A stretch of 43,639 bases of DNA, from NCBI GenBank assembly GCA_025362895.1, contig JANYFA010000018.1, forward strand, positions 1 to 43,639, in the 5' to 3' direction. The position numbers and the translations under genes were made by a program. The notes under the pieces are model-generated. The model was not told the DNA's origin, did no database searches, and worked only from the letters and a program-made list of their open reading frames with translations. Below, one piece after another: positions 29,668 through 38,224 of the stretch (the stretch's first letter is position 1; every line of letters begins with the position of its first letter). Source of the DNA: Sphingomonadaceae bacterium (GTDB lineage Bacteria; Pseudomonadota; Alphaproteobacteria; Sphingomonadales; Sphingomonadaceae).

Positions 29668-32355
29668 GTGACCGCCGTTGGCCAGGATAGTCTGAACACC
29701 CGCCGGACATTGACGGTCGATGGCAAGGATTACGCCTATTATAGTCTCCCTGCTGCCGCAGAGGCGCTGGGCGACATCAGCCGCCTGCCCTTCTCGATGA
29801 AAGTATTGTTCGAGAACCTGTTGCGTTTCGAGGATGGCGTCACCGTAACCCGCAACGACCTTACCGCGATGGTTCAATGGGCGAGCGACCGCCGTTCCGA
29901 TCGCGAGATCGCCTATCGTCCGGCACGAGTCCTGATGCAGGACTTTACCGGGGTGCCCTGCGTCGTCGACCTCGCTGCGATGCGCGACGCGATGACCAAA
30001 CTTGGCGGCGATCCGGCGAAGATTAACCCACAGATCCCGGTCGATCTCGTCATCGACCACAGCGTCATGGTCGACGAGTTCGGCACCCCGCAGGCGTTCA
30101 CCGACAACATGGCGCTCGAATACAAGCGCAACATCGAACGCTACGAATTCCTACGCTGGGGATCGTCGGCACTCAAAGGCTTCCGCGTCGTGCCGCCGGG
30201 CACCGGGATCTGCCACCAGGTCAACCTCGAGTATCTGGCGAAGACCGTCTGGACGAGCGAAGGGACCGACGGCGCGATCGTCGCCTATCCCGATACGCTG
30301 GTAGGCACCGACAGCCACACGACGATGGTCAACGGCCTCGGCGTCCTCGGTTGGGGCGTCGGCGGGATCGAGGCCGAGGCGGCGATGCTCGGCCAGCCGG
30401 TCAGCATGCTGATCCCCGAGGTCGTCGGCCTCAAGCTCGAAGGCACGATGAGCGAGGGCATCACCGCGACCGACCTCGTCCTCACCGTCACGCAGATGCT
30501 CCGCGCCAAGGGCGTCGTCGGGCGCTTCGTCGAATTCTACGGCCCCGGCCTCGACGCGCTGACCCTCGCCGACCGCGCGACGATCGCCAACATGGCCCCC
30601 GAATACGGCGCAACGTGCGGCTTCTTCCCGGTCGATCAGGCAACATTAAACTACCTCAAGCTGTCGGGTCGCGAGCCCCACCAGATCGAGCTGGTCGAGG
30701 CATACTGCAAAGCGCAGGGAATGTGGCGCGACGCGACCGCGCCCGACCCTGTCTTCACCGATACCCTTCACCTCGACCTTGGCACGGTCCAACCGTCGCT
30801 CGCCGGGCCGAAGCGTCCGCAGGACCGCGTGCTGCTCGGCCAGGCCGATGAGGCGTTCGAGACCGAGCTGGCCAGCGGCTACAAGAAATCCGGCGGTGAC
30901 GCTCATAAGCGTGTTCCCGTCGCTGGTGCCGACTACGATCTTGGTCACGGCGACGTCGTCATCGCGGCGATCACCAGCTGCACCAATACGTCGAACCCCA
31001 ACGTCCTCGTCGCGGCCGGCCTCGTCGCGCGCAAGGCTCGCGCCCTCGGTCTCAAGACCAAGCCGTGGGTCAAGACCAGCCTTGCGCCGGGGTCGAAGGT
31101 CGTGACGGACTATTTTGCCGAATCGAAGCTGCAGGATGACCTCGACTATCTTGGCTTCAATCTCGTCGGTTATGGCTGCACGACGTGCATCGGTAATTCG
31201 GGCCCGTTGCCTGAGTCGATCAGCGCGGCGATCGCCGACCACGATCTCGTCGCGGCGAGCGTCCTCAGCGGTAATCGCAATTTCGAAGGTCGCGTGTCGC
31301 CCGACGTCCGCGCCAATTATCTCGCATCGCCACCACTCGTCGTCGCCTACGCGCTGATGGGCACGATGCGGAACGACATGGTGACCGACCCGATCGGCCA
31401 GGCGACCGACGGCAGCAACGTGTTCCTGAAAGACATCTGGCCGACCAATCAGGAGGTTAGCGACATGGTCATGGCGAACGTAACCGCCGACATGTTTCGC
31501 AATCGCTATGCCGACGTCTTCACTGGTGACGAACATTGGCAAGCGATCAAGATCGAAGGTGGCGCGACCTACCGCTGGAACCCGTCGTCGACCTATGTCG
31601 CCAACCCACCCTATTTCGACGGTATGACGATGACGCCGAACGTCGTCGCCGACATTATCGATGCGCGCCCGCTCGCGATCTTCGCCGATAGCGTCACGAC
31701 CGATCACATTTCTCCCGCAGGTAACATCAAGGAGGCGTCACCCGCAGGGCGGTTCCTCAACGAGCGCCAGGTCAGCCGCGCCGAGTTCAACAGCTATGGC
31801 GCGCGGCGCGGCAATCACGAGGTGATGATGCGCGGAACCTTCGCCAACATCCGGATCAAGAACGAGATGGTCCCGGGCGTCGAGGGCGGCGTGACGCGGA
31901 TGGCAAACATTGCCGAACCGGTCGCTATCTTCGACGCTGCGGAGCAGTATCGCTGTACCGGCACGCCGCTGGTGATCATTGCCGGCAAGGAATACGGCAC
32001 CGGCTCGTCGCGCGATTGGGCGGCGAAGGGAACGGCCTTGCTCGGCGTGCGCGCCGTCATCGCTGGATCGTTCGAGCGCATTCACCGTTCGAACCTCGTC
32101 GGCATGGGAGTGATCCCGCTCCAGTTCGCCGACGGCGTCGATCGCAAGACGCTCGGGCTGAGCGGGGACGAAACGTTCACGATCGTCGGCATGGCCGATT
32201 TGAAGCCGCGCCAGAACATCACGGTTGCATTCAAGCGTAGCGACGGCACGGCGGGCAGCTTCGAAACACGCTGCCGGATCGATACCGCGCAGGAACTCGA
32301 CTATTTTTATGCCGGTGGGATCCTGCCCTACGTCTTAAGAAAACTCGCAGCCTAG
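29668..32355 (+). CDS. acnA: Aconitate hydratase A
   Basis: Aconitase interconverts citrate and isocitrate in the TCA cycle using a [4Fe-4S] cluster. The ~895-residue length matches AcnA/IRP1 rather than AcnB. Cluster cysteines are in [10 protein letters not shown] near residue 435 and [14 protein letters not shown] near 503-506, as in E. coli AcnA. Other signatures are [20 protein letters not shown], and the swivel-domain motif [12 protein letters not shown]. The ORF track uses TTG 29662, but AGGAG abuts that codon; GTG 29668 has correct spacing of six and is preferred. A bidirectional terminator follows. Confidence 0.98.
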   Translation: MTAVGQDSLNTRRTLTVDGKDYAYYSLPAAAEALGDISRLPFSMKVLFENLLRFEDGVTVTRNDLTAMVQWASDRRSDREIAYRPARVLMQDFTGVPCVVDLAAMRDAMTKLGGDPAKINPQIPVDLVIDHSVMVDEFGTPQAFTDNMALEYKRNIERYEFLRWGSSALKGFRVVPPGTGICHQVNLEYLAKTVWTSEGTDGAIVAYPDTLVGTDSHTTMVNGLGVLGWGVGGIEAEAAMLGQPVSMLIPEVVGLKLEGTMSEGITATDLVLTVTQMLRAKGVVGRFVEFYGPGLDALTLADRATIANMAPEYGATCGFFPVDQATLNYLKLSGREPHQIELVEAYCKAQGMWRDATAPDPVFTDTLHLDLGTVQPSLAGPKRPQDRVLLGQADEAFETELASGYKKSGGDAHKRVPVAGADYDLGHGDVVIAAITSCTNTSNPNVLVAAGLVARKARALGLKTKPWVKTSLAPGSKVVTDYFAESKLQDDLDYLGFNLVGYGCTTCIGNSGPLPESISAAIADHDLVAASVLSGNRNFEGRVSPDVRANYLASPPLVVAYALMGTMRNDMVTDPIGQATDGSNVFLKDIWPTNQEVSDMVMANVTADMFRNRYADVFTGDEHWQAIKIEGGATYRWNPSSTYVANPPYFDGMTMTPNVVADIIDARPLAIFADSVTTDHISPAGNIKEASPAGRFLNERQVSRAEFNSYGARRGNHEVMMRGTFANIRIKNEMVPGVEGGVTRMANIAEPVAIFDAAEQYRCTGTPLVIIAGKEYGTGSSRDWAAKGTALLGVRAVIAGSFERIHRSNLVGMGVIPLQFADGVDRKTLGLSGDETFTIVGMADLKPRQNITVAFKRSDGTAGSFETRCRIDTAQELDYFYAGGILPYVLRKLAA

Positions 32356-32375
32356 CCGAAGCCTGACGACCGAAC

Positions 32376-32408
32376 GAAAAAGAGCCGCAGCGAAAGCTGC
32401 GGCCCTTT
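32376..32408. terminator. Bidirectional terminator between acnA and the protease gene
   Basis: GCCGCAGC-GAAA-GCTGCGGC is a perfect 8-bp stem with a GNRA tetraloop, flanked by AAAAAG on the left and CCCTTT on the right. The flanks let it work in both directions for the two convergent genes. Confidence 0.85.
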
Positions 32409-32409
32409 C

Positions 32410-32425
32410 AGTCTGCAGTCAGACT
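32410..32425. terminator. Second small hairpin beside the acnA terminator
   Basis: AGTCTG-CAGT-CAGACT is a 6-bp stem with a 4-base loop immediately after the main terminator and just before the protease stop codon. It may serve the minus-strand gene. Confidence 0.4.
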
Positions 32426-32430
32426 ACCGT

Positions 32431-33618
32431 TCAGGCGACGACGGCACCTTCGCGTCGGCGGCGCACGACGGCACCAACGAGACCAAATCCCGCGATCATC
32501 ATCATCCACGAGGCCGGCTCGGGGACGCTGTTGAGGAAGTCGAGGTTGTTGTAGATCGGCACGAAGCCGTTGAACTCACCGAACGTGTCGTTGAGCTTGT
32601 TGTCGAGGTCGCCCGGTTGGAACTGGTTGCCGAAGGTCAGGCCGAACGAGGTCACCGAAGCCAGCTGGCCATTGACGAACTGCGGACCACCCGAGTCGCC
32701 ACCTGCCGAGCTCACTTCGGTCGCGCCGCGACCGGTGTTGCAATATTTTGCGCTAACAGCGAGGCCGACCGCCTGCGCCAGCCCACACGATCCATCGTGT
32801 GCATTAGTCCCATCGTCAAAGTCCGAGATGACCGTGTTGGTCGTTTCGGCCGTACCAAAGAAGCCGGTGTTGCCCGGACCGCCATCGAACAGCCCTTGGA
32901 AATCGGCATCGCCGAAGCGGAAGTCATAGCGGTTATCGCCCTGACGCAAACGACCGGTGCCAAGGTTGTGCGGCGGCGTGTTGCCAAGCGAGCCGCCGAC
33001 GTCCGAGCGGACGCCGTAACCGGCGATGTTGTAGTCGACGCCGGTCAAGTCAGTGCCGTTATAGAATGCATAACCGGTAGCGAATGCAGGCGCCGGTGCC
33101 GCAAGCGTCAGCTTTGCGATGTCATGATCGTCGATCACTTCACCGGTGTATTGTGGGTTGAAGCGAACGGCGCTGATAGCAACCTTAGTCACATTCGGCG
33201 CGCCATTCGAGTAGATTGGCGTTTCGGCGGCATCAGGGGTCACTGGGTTGTAGAAATAAGCCGTGACACTGACCGGCTGCTGGTTGTGTCCGTTGGTCAC
33301 GCAATGCGCGGCGGTGATGATTGACTTGCGATCGGCCGAGAGGCTGCCCGAGCAGACGAAGCGACCGGCAGCGCCTTCGTCGATCAACAAACCAACGGTG
33401 CTGCGATACTTGGGGTCAAGGCCGAGGTTGAGCGGGTTGCCGCCTCCCGTGATCGTCGCCGTCGACCCTTGGCCGATGATGGTGCTCGTTGCGGTCCAGG
33501 ACAGGCCATTGGTGACGCCCGAAATGCTTGCAGCCGATGTTGCCGTCGACGTCAGCAACGTGGCAAGTGCAAGGGCACCAACCGAAACCGCAGTTTCGCG
33601 GCAGGAACGCAACGTCAT
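32431..33618 (-). CDS. Trypsin-like serine protease with PEP-CTERM sorting tail
   Basis: A 395-residue exported protease. A signal peptide (VGALALATLLTSTATSAAS) is followed by a Gly/Ser/Thr-rich segment and a chymotrypsin-fold domain. The catalytic triad is visible: His in IITAAHCVTNG, Asp in IDDHDIAKLTL, Ser in SAGGDSGGPQFVNG. Several Cys (in FVCSGS, AAHC, GSCGLA, KYCNTG) could form disulfides. The C-terminus VPEPASWMMMIAGFGLVGAV followed by Arg-rich residues is a PEPxxWA-type PEP-CTERM signal: motif, hydrophobic helix, basic end. Such tails are cut by exosortase, so the protease is expected at the cell surface or in the matrix. It is divergent from another PEP-CTERM gene. Its substrate is unknown. 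Confidence 0.9.
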   Translation of the reverse strand: MTLRSCRETAVSVGALALATLLTSTATSAASISGVTNGLSWTATSTIIGQGSTATITGGGNPLNLGLDPKYRSTVGLLIDEGAAGRFVCSGSLSADRKSIITAAHCVTNGHNQQPVSVTAYFYNPVTPDAAETPIYSNGAPNVTKVAISAVRFNPQYTGEVIDDHDIAKLTLAAPAPAFATGYAFYNGTDLTGVDYNIAGYGVRSDVGGSLGNTPPHNLGTGRLRQGDNRYDFRFGDADFQGLFDGGPGNTGFFGTAETTNTVISDFDDGTNAHDGSCGLAQAVGLAVSAKYCNTGRGATEVSSAGGDSGGPQFVNGQLASVTSFGLTFGNQFQPGDLDNKLNDTFGEFNGFVPIYNNLDFLNSVPEPASWMMMIAGFGLVGAVVRRRREGAVVA

Positions 33619-33863
33619 AAATTTCCCCTATTCGATCGCCGGTTATCTGGCGACGCTCCAGTTCTCCCACGCTGCTCAATCCCGTCAACATACAAAAAGT
33701 CGCACCCCGGGTAATAAGCAAAATACTTAAGCAAATTAATGTTTTGGACACCATATTTTTGCGGGATAGTGATTTTTCGGCACTTGTTATCGTGCGGCAA
33801 GCTGTCACAAGGCATGATAAGGGAGCCGCATGTCGTGGTGCCCTCTCGTGGTGGGGAACAGTG
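33619..33863. other. Divergent intergenic region of the two PEP-CTERM genes
   Basis: This 245-base, relatively AT-rich stretch separates the divergent protease and exported-protein genes and should contain both promoters. I tried TGGCAC-N5-TTGC (sigma-54) and sigma-70 patterns and found no convincing match. GGGGAACAGTG just before 33864 is the ribosome-binding site. No gene is seen inside it; the ORF-track extension to 33744 lacks coding character. Confidence 0.5.
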
Positions 33864-35537
33864 ATGAAGTCGGTTTTCTTGGTCGCAGCCTCGGTTGCAA
33901 CGTTGATGACGTCGATGGCGGCGACGGCGCGTGAAGCGAAGCCGCAGTTCACCGAATTCGAAGAAGGCTTCGTCAATCCGCCAACCGACATTCATGTCGG
34001 CAACGGTAGCTCATCTGCCCCCCTATTCTTCACGCCGAGCGCCCCGACGTCGGTGGTCTCCAGTTTCGAGGGTGCGTCGGACTATAGCACGCGCGCGCTT
34101 GGCATCGGGTTGATCCCGCCTGACACGATGGGCGCCGTCGGTCGGACGCAGTATGTCGAGCTGATCAACGGCAGCTTCTCGGTCTACAATAAGGCGACGG
34201 GACTGCTTGCCGCACCGCGCGTTACCGATAGCACTTTCTGGCAGGCCGCAGGTGGGACCGCGACCGGCGGAGACCCGCGCATTCAGTTTGACGCGCAGCA
34301 GAACCGCTGGCTCGCCGTTGGGTTCGGCTCGAACAATGCCAACTTGCAGGTCGCGGTTTCCGCCACGTCCGACGCGCTCGGCGTGTGGAAAGCTGCAACC
34401 TTCACGGGCTATACCGGTCTCGGTTTCGGCGCGACCGCCGACTTTCCGACACTCGCCGTTTCCGGTAATTCGATCTTGATCGGGACGAACAATTTCGCCC
34501 CGTCATCCGCCGGTGATGCCAATAGCTTCCGTGGCACGACACTCAATATCCTCAACAAGGATCAGGTGTTTGCTGCGGCTGGGCCAATCCTAACCAGCCT
34601 AAAGCAGATCAACACCCCGCTTGATGGCGTGACCGACAACGGTTTTGCTATCCAGGGTGTCAACCGCCAGGGCGGCAGCAGCACGGCGACTGTCGTGGCA
34701 TCGAGCCTCTATGCTTATGACAACGTCGTCTATCAGGTGACGAATGCGGGTGCTCCAATTGGGACCCAAACGGCGTCGCAAATCCAGACGGGCGGCGTCA
34801 GCTTCGAATCGCCAAATCCGGGGCGCCAGCCGGTACTCGGTGCAAATGCTCGCATCCTTGCCACGGGCGACGAGCGAACGGGCACGAGCGCCTTCGACGT
34901 CAATGGCCGGACTTACTTCGCCACGACGGTGCAGGAAATCGGGAGCGACCATGCGGTGGTGCGTGTCACCGTCATGAACACGGCGACGGGCGCCGTGCTG
35001 TCGCAGACCGATATCGGCGGCGGCGCAAGCAATGTCTTCGATTATTGGGAAGGCTCGCTGGCAGTCAACGCGTCGGGACAGGTCGTTGTCGGCTACAACC
35101 GTTCGGGTGATGTCACCACGGGTGTCGCTGGCCGTGCATCGCTCTTTGCTCGGTCGTTCAACACCAACGCCGACGGCACGCTTGCCGCGACCAGCGGCGA
35201 GATCCTCGTCAAGGCCAGCCTCGTTGATGAGTACCACAATGGTTCCGCTTTCGGACAGGCATCCGTTGGTCGCCAACGTTGGGGCGACTACAGCACCGTC
35301 ACCATCGATCCGACCAACGATCAGCGTTTCTGGCTGATCGGCGAGTTCGCTCGTGAATATAACAATGCGGCTGGCGGTCACCCGAGTGGCAGCGGCTTCG
35401 GACGCTGGGGGACGTATGTCGCTCAGCTCGGGGTTGCGACAGTCCCTGAGCCGGCGACGTGGGCGCTGATGATCGGCGGCTTCGGCTTTGTCGGCGTCGC
35501 CGCACGCCGCCGCCGCTCGGGTTTCGCCTCGGCCTGA
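33864..35537 (+). CDS. Large exported protein of unknown function with PEP-CTERM sorting tail
   Basis: A 557-residue protein. It has a signal peptide (MKSVFLVAASVATLMTSMAA) and a C-terminal VPEPATWALMIGGFGFVGVA plus ARRRR, a PEP-CTERM signal. The body has motifs of a widespread secreted family: IPPDTMGAVGRTQYVELING, then SVYNKATG, DPRIQFDAQQNRWLAVGFGS and RQRWGDYSTVTIDPTNDQRF. Repeated Trp/Asp/Gly-rich strands of this type suggest a beta-propeller-like fold; that is inference. No catalytic motif is recognised. ATG 33864 is chosen because GGGGAA lies upstream and it gives a clean signal peptide. It is divergent from the PEP-CTERM protease, which suggests a shared location and perhaps processing. 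Confidence 0.88.
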   Translation: MKSVFLVAASVATLMTSMAATAREAKPQFTEFEEGFVNPPTDIHVGNGSSSAPLFFTPSAPTSVVSSFEGASDYSTRALGIGLIPPDTMGAVGRTQYVELINGSFSVYNKATGLLAAPRVTDSTFWQAAGGTATGGDPRIQFDAQQNRWLAVGFGSNNANLQVAVSATSDALGVWKAATFTGYTGLGFGATADFPTLAVSGNSILIGTNNFAPSSAGDANSFRGTTLNILNKDQVFAAAGPILTSLKQINTPLDGVTDNGFAIQGVNRQGGSSTATVVASSLYAYDNVVYQVTNAGAPIGTQTASQIQTGGVSFESPNPGRQPVLGANARILATGDERTGTSAFDVNGRTYFATTVQEIGSDHAVVRVTVMNTATGAVLSQTDIGGGASNVFDYWEGSLAVNASGQVVVGYNRSGDVTTGVAGRASLFARSFNTNADGTLAATSGEILVKASLVDEYHNGSAFGQASVGRQRWGDYSTVTIDPTNDQRFWLIGEFAREYNNAAGGHPSGSGFGRWGTYVAQLGVATVPEPATWALMIGGFGFVGVAARRRRSGFASA

Positions 35538-35557
35538 CCTCAACGACTGTAACGACG

Positions 35558-35590
35558 AACGGGGGGTGCTAGCGCGCCCCCCGTTTTCGT
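35558..35590 (+). terminator. Strong terminator after the PEP-CTERM gene
   Basis: AACGGGGGGTGC-TAGC-GCGCCCCCCGTT folds into a 12-bp stem with one wobble pair and runs into TTTTCGTT. It is a textbook rho-independent terminator. The next gene's TATAAT lies three bases beyond. Confidence 0.85.
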
Positions 35591-35592
35591 TG

Positions 35593-35598
35593 TATAAT
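35593..35598 (+). promoter_or_regulatory. Consensus -10 box of the small exported protein gene
   Basis: TATAAT ends six bases before GTG 35605, so transcription would start at the codon itself. No good -35 box is seen because the terminator hairpin occupies that place. Confidence 0.45.
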
Positions 35599-35604
35599 AC
35601 TATA

Positions 35605-36003
35605 GTGTTAAAACGATTTTCGCTGATGGCCGCAATATTATCGGGTGTCGCCGTCACTGCTGCTCCGGTTTCTCGCCCCTTGGTCGGCGTATGGAGCGGC
35701 GATCGTGTCACGCTGATGCTCACCGCACATGGTGGTACGCTCCAGGAGGACTGCGCGACAACGACATTGGCCGGGCCGGTAGTGCGGCATGCGGGCGACC
35801 GGTTCAGCGTCGGCGGCGCGCGCGAGGTAGCAACGGGCGGTCCGCAGCATGTCGACGAGGACGGCGGCCACGCCCCGGAGGTCATGCTCCATGGCCGGAT
35901 GACGACCAAAGGTCTTGCATTGGACGTCGACGTACCCGGTGCAGCGCGCGTCACCTATATGCTGTTGCCTGGACGCAATTTCAAGCCGGTGCGCTGCCTT
36001 TAA
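35605..36003 (+). CDS. Small exported protein of unknown function
   Basis: A ~132-residue protein with a probable signal peptide (FSLMAAILSGVAVTAAPV) and a compact beta-rich body: VGVWSGDRVTLMLTAHGGTL, then EDCATTTLAGPV, VMLHGRMTTKGLALDVDV and a final PVRCL. Two Cys, one central and one at the C-terminus, may form a disulfide. It resembles a group of uncharacterised secreted proteins I recall, with a W-G-G/S-D opening and DCA motif, but has no known function. The start is GTG 35605 (leaderless) or ATG 35626. The ORF-track start at 35488 would run through the terminator and the previous gene. Confidence 0.65.
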   Translation: MLKRFSLMAAILSGVAVTAAPVSRPLVGVWSGDRVTLMLTAHGGTLQEDCATTTLAGPVVRHAGDRFSVGGAREVATGGPQHVDEDGGHAPEVMLHGRMTTKGLALDVDVPGAARVTYMLLPGRNFKPVRCL

Positions 36004-36304
36004 GGTTGGCCGAGCACCTCGCGCGGCGCGCGTCCGTGAGCCGCGAAGTCAGATGCGATGAACGCGGGATGCTTGGCCGCACGGTCGTAATCTGGGGGTT
36101 GGAACACGATCCTCGCGGAGATGAATATGGGCGGGTCGTTATCAGTCGTAACCGGAGGTATTCAGCAGCGCCGACTGTCTGCCAAAGTTTGAGCCTCACC
36201 TGCGGAAATCTGGACCCGCGCGACGTCGACATGACTGGTCGACCCGATGCTCAGGATCTGTGCTCGGGAGGCCACGATCGGTCGTCGTTGAGGACCCGCC
36301 GATC
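36004..36304. other. 301-base stretch without a recognised gene
   Basis: Between the small exported protein and the HAD-IB gene. ORFs here on both strands have skewed, low-complexity translations and no family resemblance. I see no tRNA, repeat or strong hairpin. It may be decayed coding sequence or an unusually long 3' region. Confidence 0.5.
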
Positions 36305-36943
36305 TCACCCCCAGTCGACAACCCGCCACCCCCGTGCCGTCGCCAGCTGCCGCAGCCCGCGCGACGGATTGACCGCGACCGGGGCCGTCGCGAGCGCGAA
36401 CAGCGGCGCGTCGGAGACATGGTCCGAATAAGCGGCGACGATCGTCGCTTTGCCCAGCCGCGCCATAACCATCGCCGCCTTCGCCATGTCGTAGCAATTC
36501 TCGCCGGCGATCCGCGCGCGCAGCCAGTCGCCATCCCACACCGACCCCGTCGCAATCGTTTTCGTCACCCCGACCCGCGCGGCAATCGCTTCGGCATAAA
36601 AGACGAAGCTGGCCGTCGCGATGACGATGTTCAGCCCCGCCGCGCGGTCGGCGGCGATCTGGACCAGCGCGCCGGGGCGCAGCGGAATGCGCACAGCAAA
36701 CGCCGCCGCGCGGGCGGCGACCCGGTCGCGCGGCGCGGCGTTGCCCATCAGCAGACGTTGCGCGATCTCCTTGAGGCGGACGCGCGACACCAGTCCCAGC
36801 CGGTAGGCTACCCCCGCCACGCCCGCCACCGGCAGAAGCGCCAGCCGCCACGGAGCTTCCGCGCGCGCCCAAAAGATCAGCCAGCGTGTGTAGGTCGGCT
36901 GCGCCGTGATTGTCAGGTCCATGTCGTAGACAGCAAAACGCAT
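36305..36943 (-). CDS. HAD-IB family phosphatase (SerB-like)
   Basis: A 212-residue hydrolase of the phosphoserine-phosphatase-like HAD-IB group. Motif I is FAVYDMDLTITAQPT at the N-terminus with the nucleophile Asp; motif II is VIATASFVFYAEAIA; the Lys of motif III is in CYDMAKAAMVMARL; motif IV is AAYSDHVSDAPLFALA. A hydrophobic stretch near residues 33-50 (WRLALLPVAGVAGVAYRLGL) suggests membrane association, as in lipid-head-group or polyprenyl phosphatases of this group; the substrate is unknown. It is divergent from the mla operon across 150 bases with no clear promoter. Confidence 0.88.
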   Translation of the reverse strand: MRFAVYDMDLTITAQPTYTRWLIFWARAEAPWRLALLPVAGVAGVAYRLGLVSRVRLKEIAQRLLMGNAAPRDRVAARAAAFAVRIPLRPGALVQIAADRAAGLNIVIATASFVFYAEAIAARVGVTKTIATGSVWDGDWLRARIAGENCYDMAKAAMVMARLGKATIVAAYSDHVSDAPLFALATAPVAVNPSRGLRQLATARGWRVVDWG

Positions 36944-37093
36944 CGCTGGCTCATCGCGCGTTGCCCGGCGCGACGCAACCGGTGTCCCGGAGGCATAGCG
37001 ACGGGCATCAGAATATCGGCAAACGCAACCAAAGTTGCTCCGCGCCGTTTTGCCCTTGCCGAGACTGTTTCATTCCCTCAACGATCGGACGCA

Positions 37094-38224
37094 ATGACCG
37101 CCGCCACTCTGCAGATCGACGAGGCCGCCGAGGGCGCGCGGACGATACGCCTTGGCGGTGCGCTGACGGTCGCGTCGATTGGCAGCGTCGCTCCGGCGCT
37201 GGCCGCCATTACCCCCGATGGTCGCGACCTGACGATCGATCTTGGCGGCGTCGAGAGGATCGATACGACCGGCGCATGGGTGGTTCATAAACTGCTCCGC
37301 GACTGGAAGCATGAAGAACGATCAGCGACGCTAGCGGCCGCCTCGCCCGACGCGCAACGGCTAATCGATCAGGTCGCGGCAAACGACAAGCCAGCCGCGC
37401 GCCGTCCACCGCAGGGCAACAGAGTCACCGAACGTTTGAACCTGATCGGCACTGCGGTGGTGGGCGCTGTGAATACGCTAGGCGAATTCCTCGCTTTTCT
37501 CGGCCAGACGATGGTCGTTTTGTTCCAGACTCTTGTCGAGCGTCGCCCGTTGCGCTGGAATGCAGTGATCCATCAGATGGAGGTCGTCGGTGCCAATGCG
37601 CTTGGCATTGTCGGGCTGTTGTCGTTTCTCGTCGGCATCGTGCTGGCCCAACAGGGCGCGGTTCAGTTGCGACAATTCGGGGCCGAAGTGTTCGTCGTCA
37701 ATTTGATCGGACGATCGGTCATTCGCGAACTCGGTATCCTCCTCACGGCGATCATGGTCGCCGGACGCTCGGGTTCGGCTTTTGCCGCGCAGATCGGTTC
37801 GATGAAGCTGAACGAGGAAATCGACGCGATGGGGTCGATCGGCATGTCGTCGATCGAGGTTCTTGTCCTTCCGCGCGTGATTGCGATGGTCATCATGCTG
37901 TTATTACTATCGTTCTTCGGCGCGATCATGGCGATCATCGGCGGCGGACTGTTCTGCTGGATCAGCCTCGCGATCCCGCCGACGAGTTTCGTCCAACGAA
38001 TCCAGGATGTCACGCCCATCAGCGACCTTGTCATCGGCATGATCAAGGCCCCGGTATTCGGCTTCATTATCGCGGTCACCGGCTGCTTTCAGGGAATGCA
38101 AGTCAGCGGCAACGCGGAGTCGGTCGGCGAGCGGACAACTCAGGCGGTGGTCCAGTCGATCTTCCTCGTCATCGTCCTCGATGCGTTCTTCGCGGTGTTC
38201 TTCACCGCCCTCGGTTACGTCTGA
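37094..38224 (+). CDS. mlaE: MlaE-type ABC permease with N-terminal STAS domain
   Basis: The inner-membrane permease of an MCE/Mla phospholipid transporter. The 376 residues have an N-terminal STAS domain (~1-100), with LTIDLGGVERIDTTGAWVVH typical, fused to an MlaE permease domain (~110-376) with five or so helices and EVVGANALGIVGLLSFLVGI and GRSGSAFAAQIGSMKLNEEI as the family hallmark. In E. coli STAS is a separate protein (MlaB); here they are one chain. The ORF-track start at 36260 is far too early; ATG 37094 gives the proper domain boundary. Its stop shares one base with the mlaF start (TGATG). Confidence 0.94.
   Translation: MTAATLQIDEAAEGARTIRLGGALTVASIGSVAPALAAITPDGRDLTIDLGGVERIDTTGAWVVHKLLRDWKHEERSATLAAASPDAQRLIDQVAANDKPAARRPPQGNRVTERLNLIGTAVVGAVNTLGEFLAFLGQTMVVLFQTLVERRPLRWNAVIHQMEVVGANALGIVGLLSFLVGIVLAQQGAVQLRQFGAEVFVVNLIGRSVIRELGILLTAIMVAGRSGSAFAAQIGSMKLNEEIDAMGSIGMSSIEVLVLPRVIAMVIMLLLLSFFGAIMAIIGGGLFCWISLAIPPTSFVQRIQDVTPISDLVIGMIKAPVFGFIIAVTGCFQGMQVSGNAESVGERTTQAVVQSIFLVIVLDAFFAVFFTALGYV

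Noticed and set aside
30646-31707. 353-aa minus-strand ORF inside acnA
   Set aside because: Antisense shadow of aconitase, which has all catalytic motifs in the plus frame.
33778-33800. Possible sigma-54 promoter (GGCAC...GTGC) before the PEP-CTERM gene
   Set aside because: The GG and GC elements are not separated by the required ten bases.
33744-33863. Upstream start of the PEP-CTERM protein
   Set aside because: The extra 40 residues precede a clear signal peptide and are encoded by AT-rich intergenic DNA.
34599-35954. 451-aa minus-strand ORF across the PEP-CTERM gene
   Set aside because: Antisense of a convincing exported protein and crosses its terminator; no recognisable domain.
36260-37093. 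Long N-terminal extension of the MlaE ORF
   Set aside because: Antisense to the HAD-IB gene and low in complexity; the STAS domain begins right after ATG 37094.
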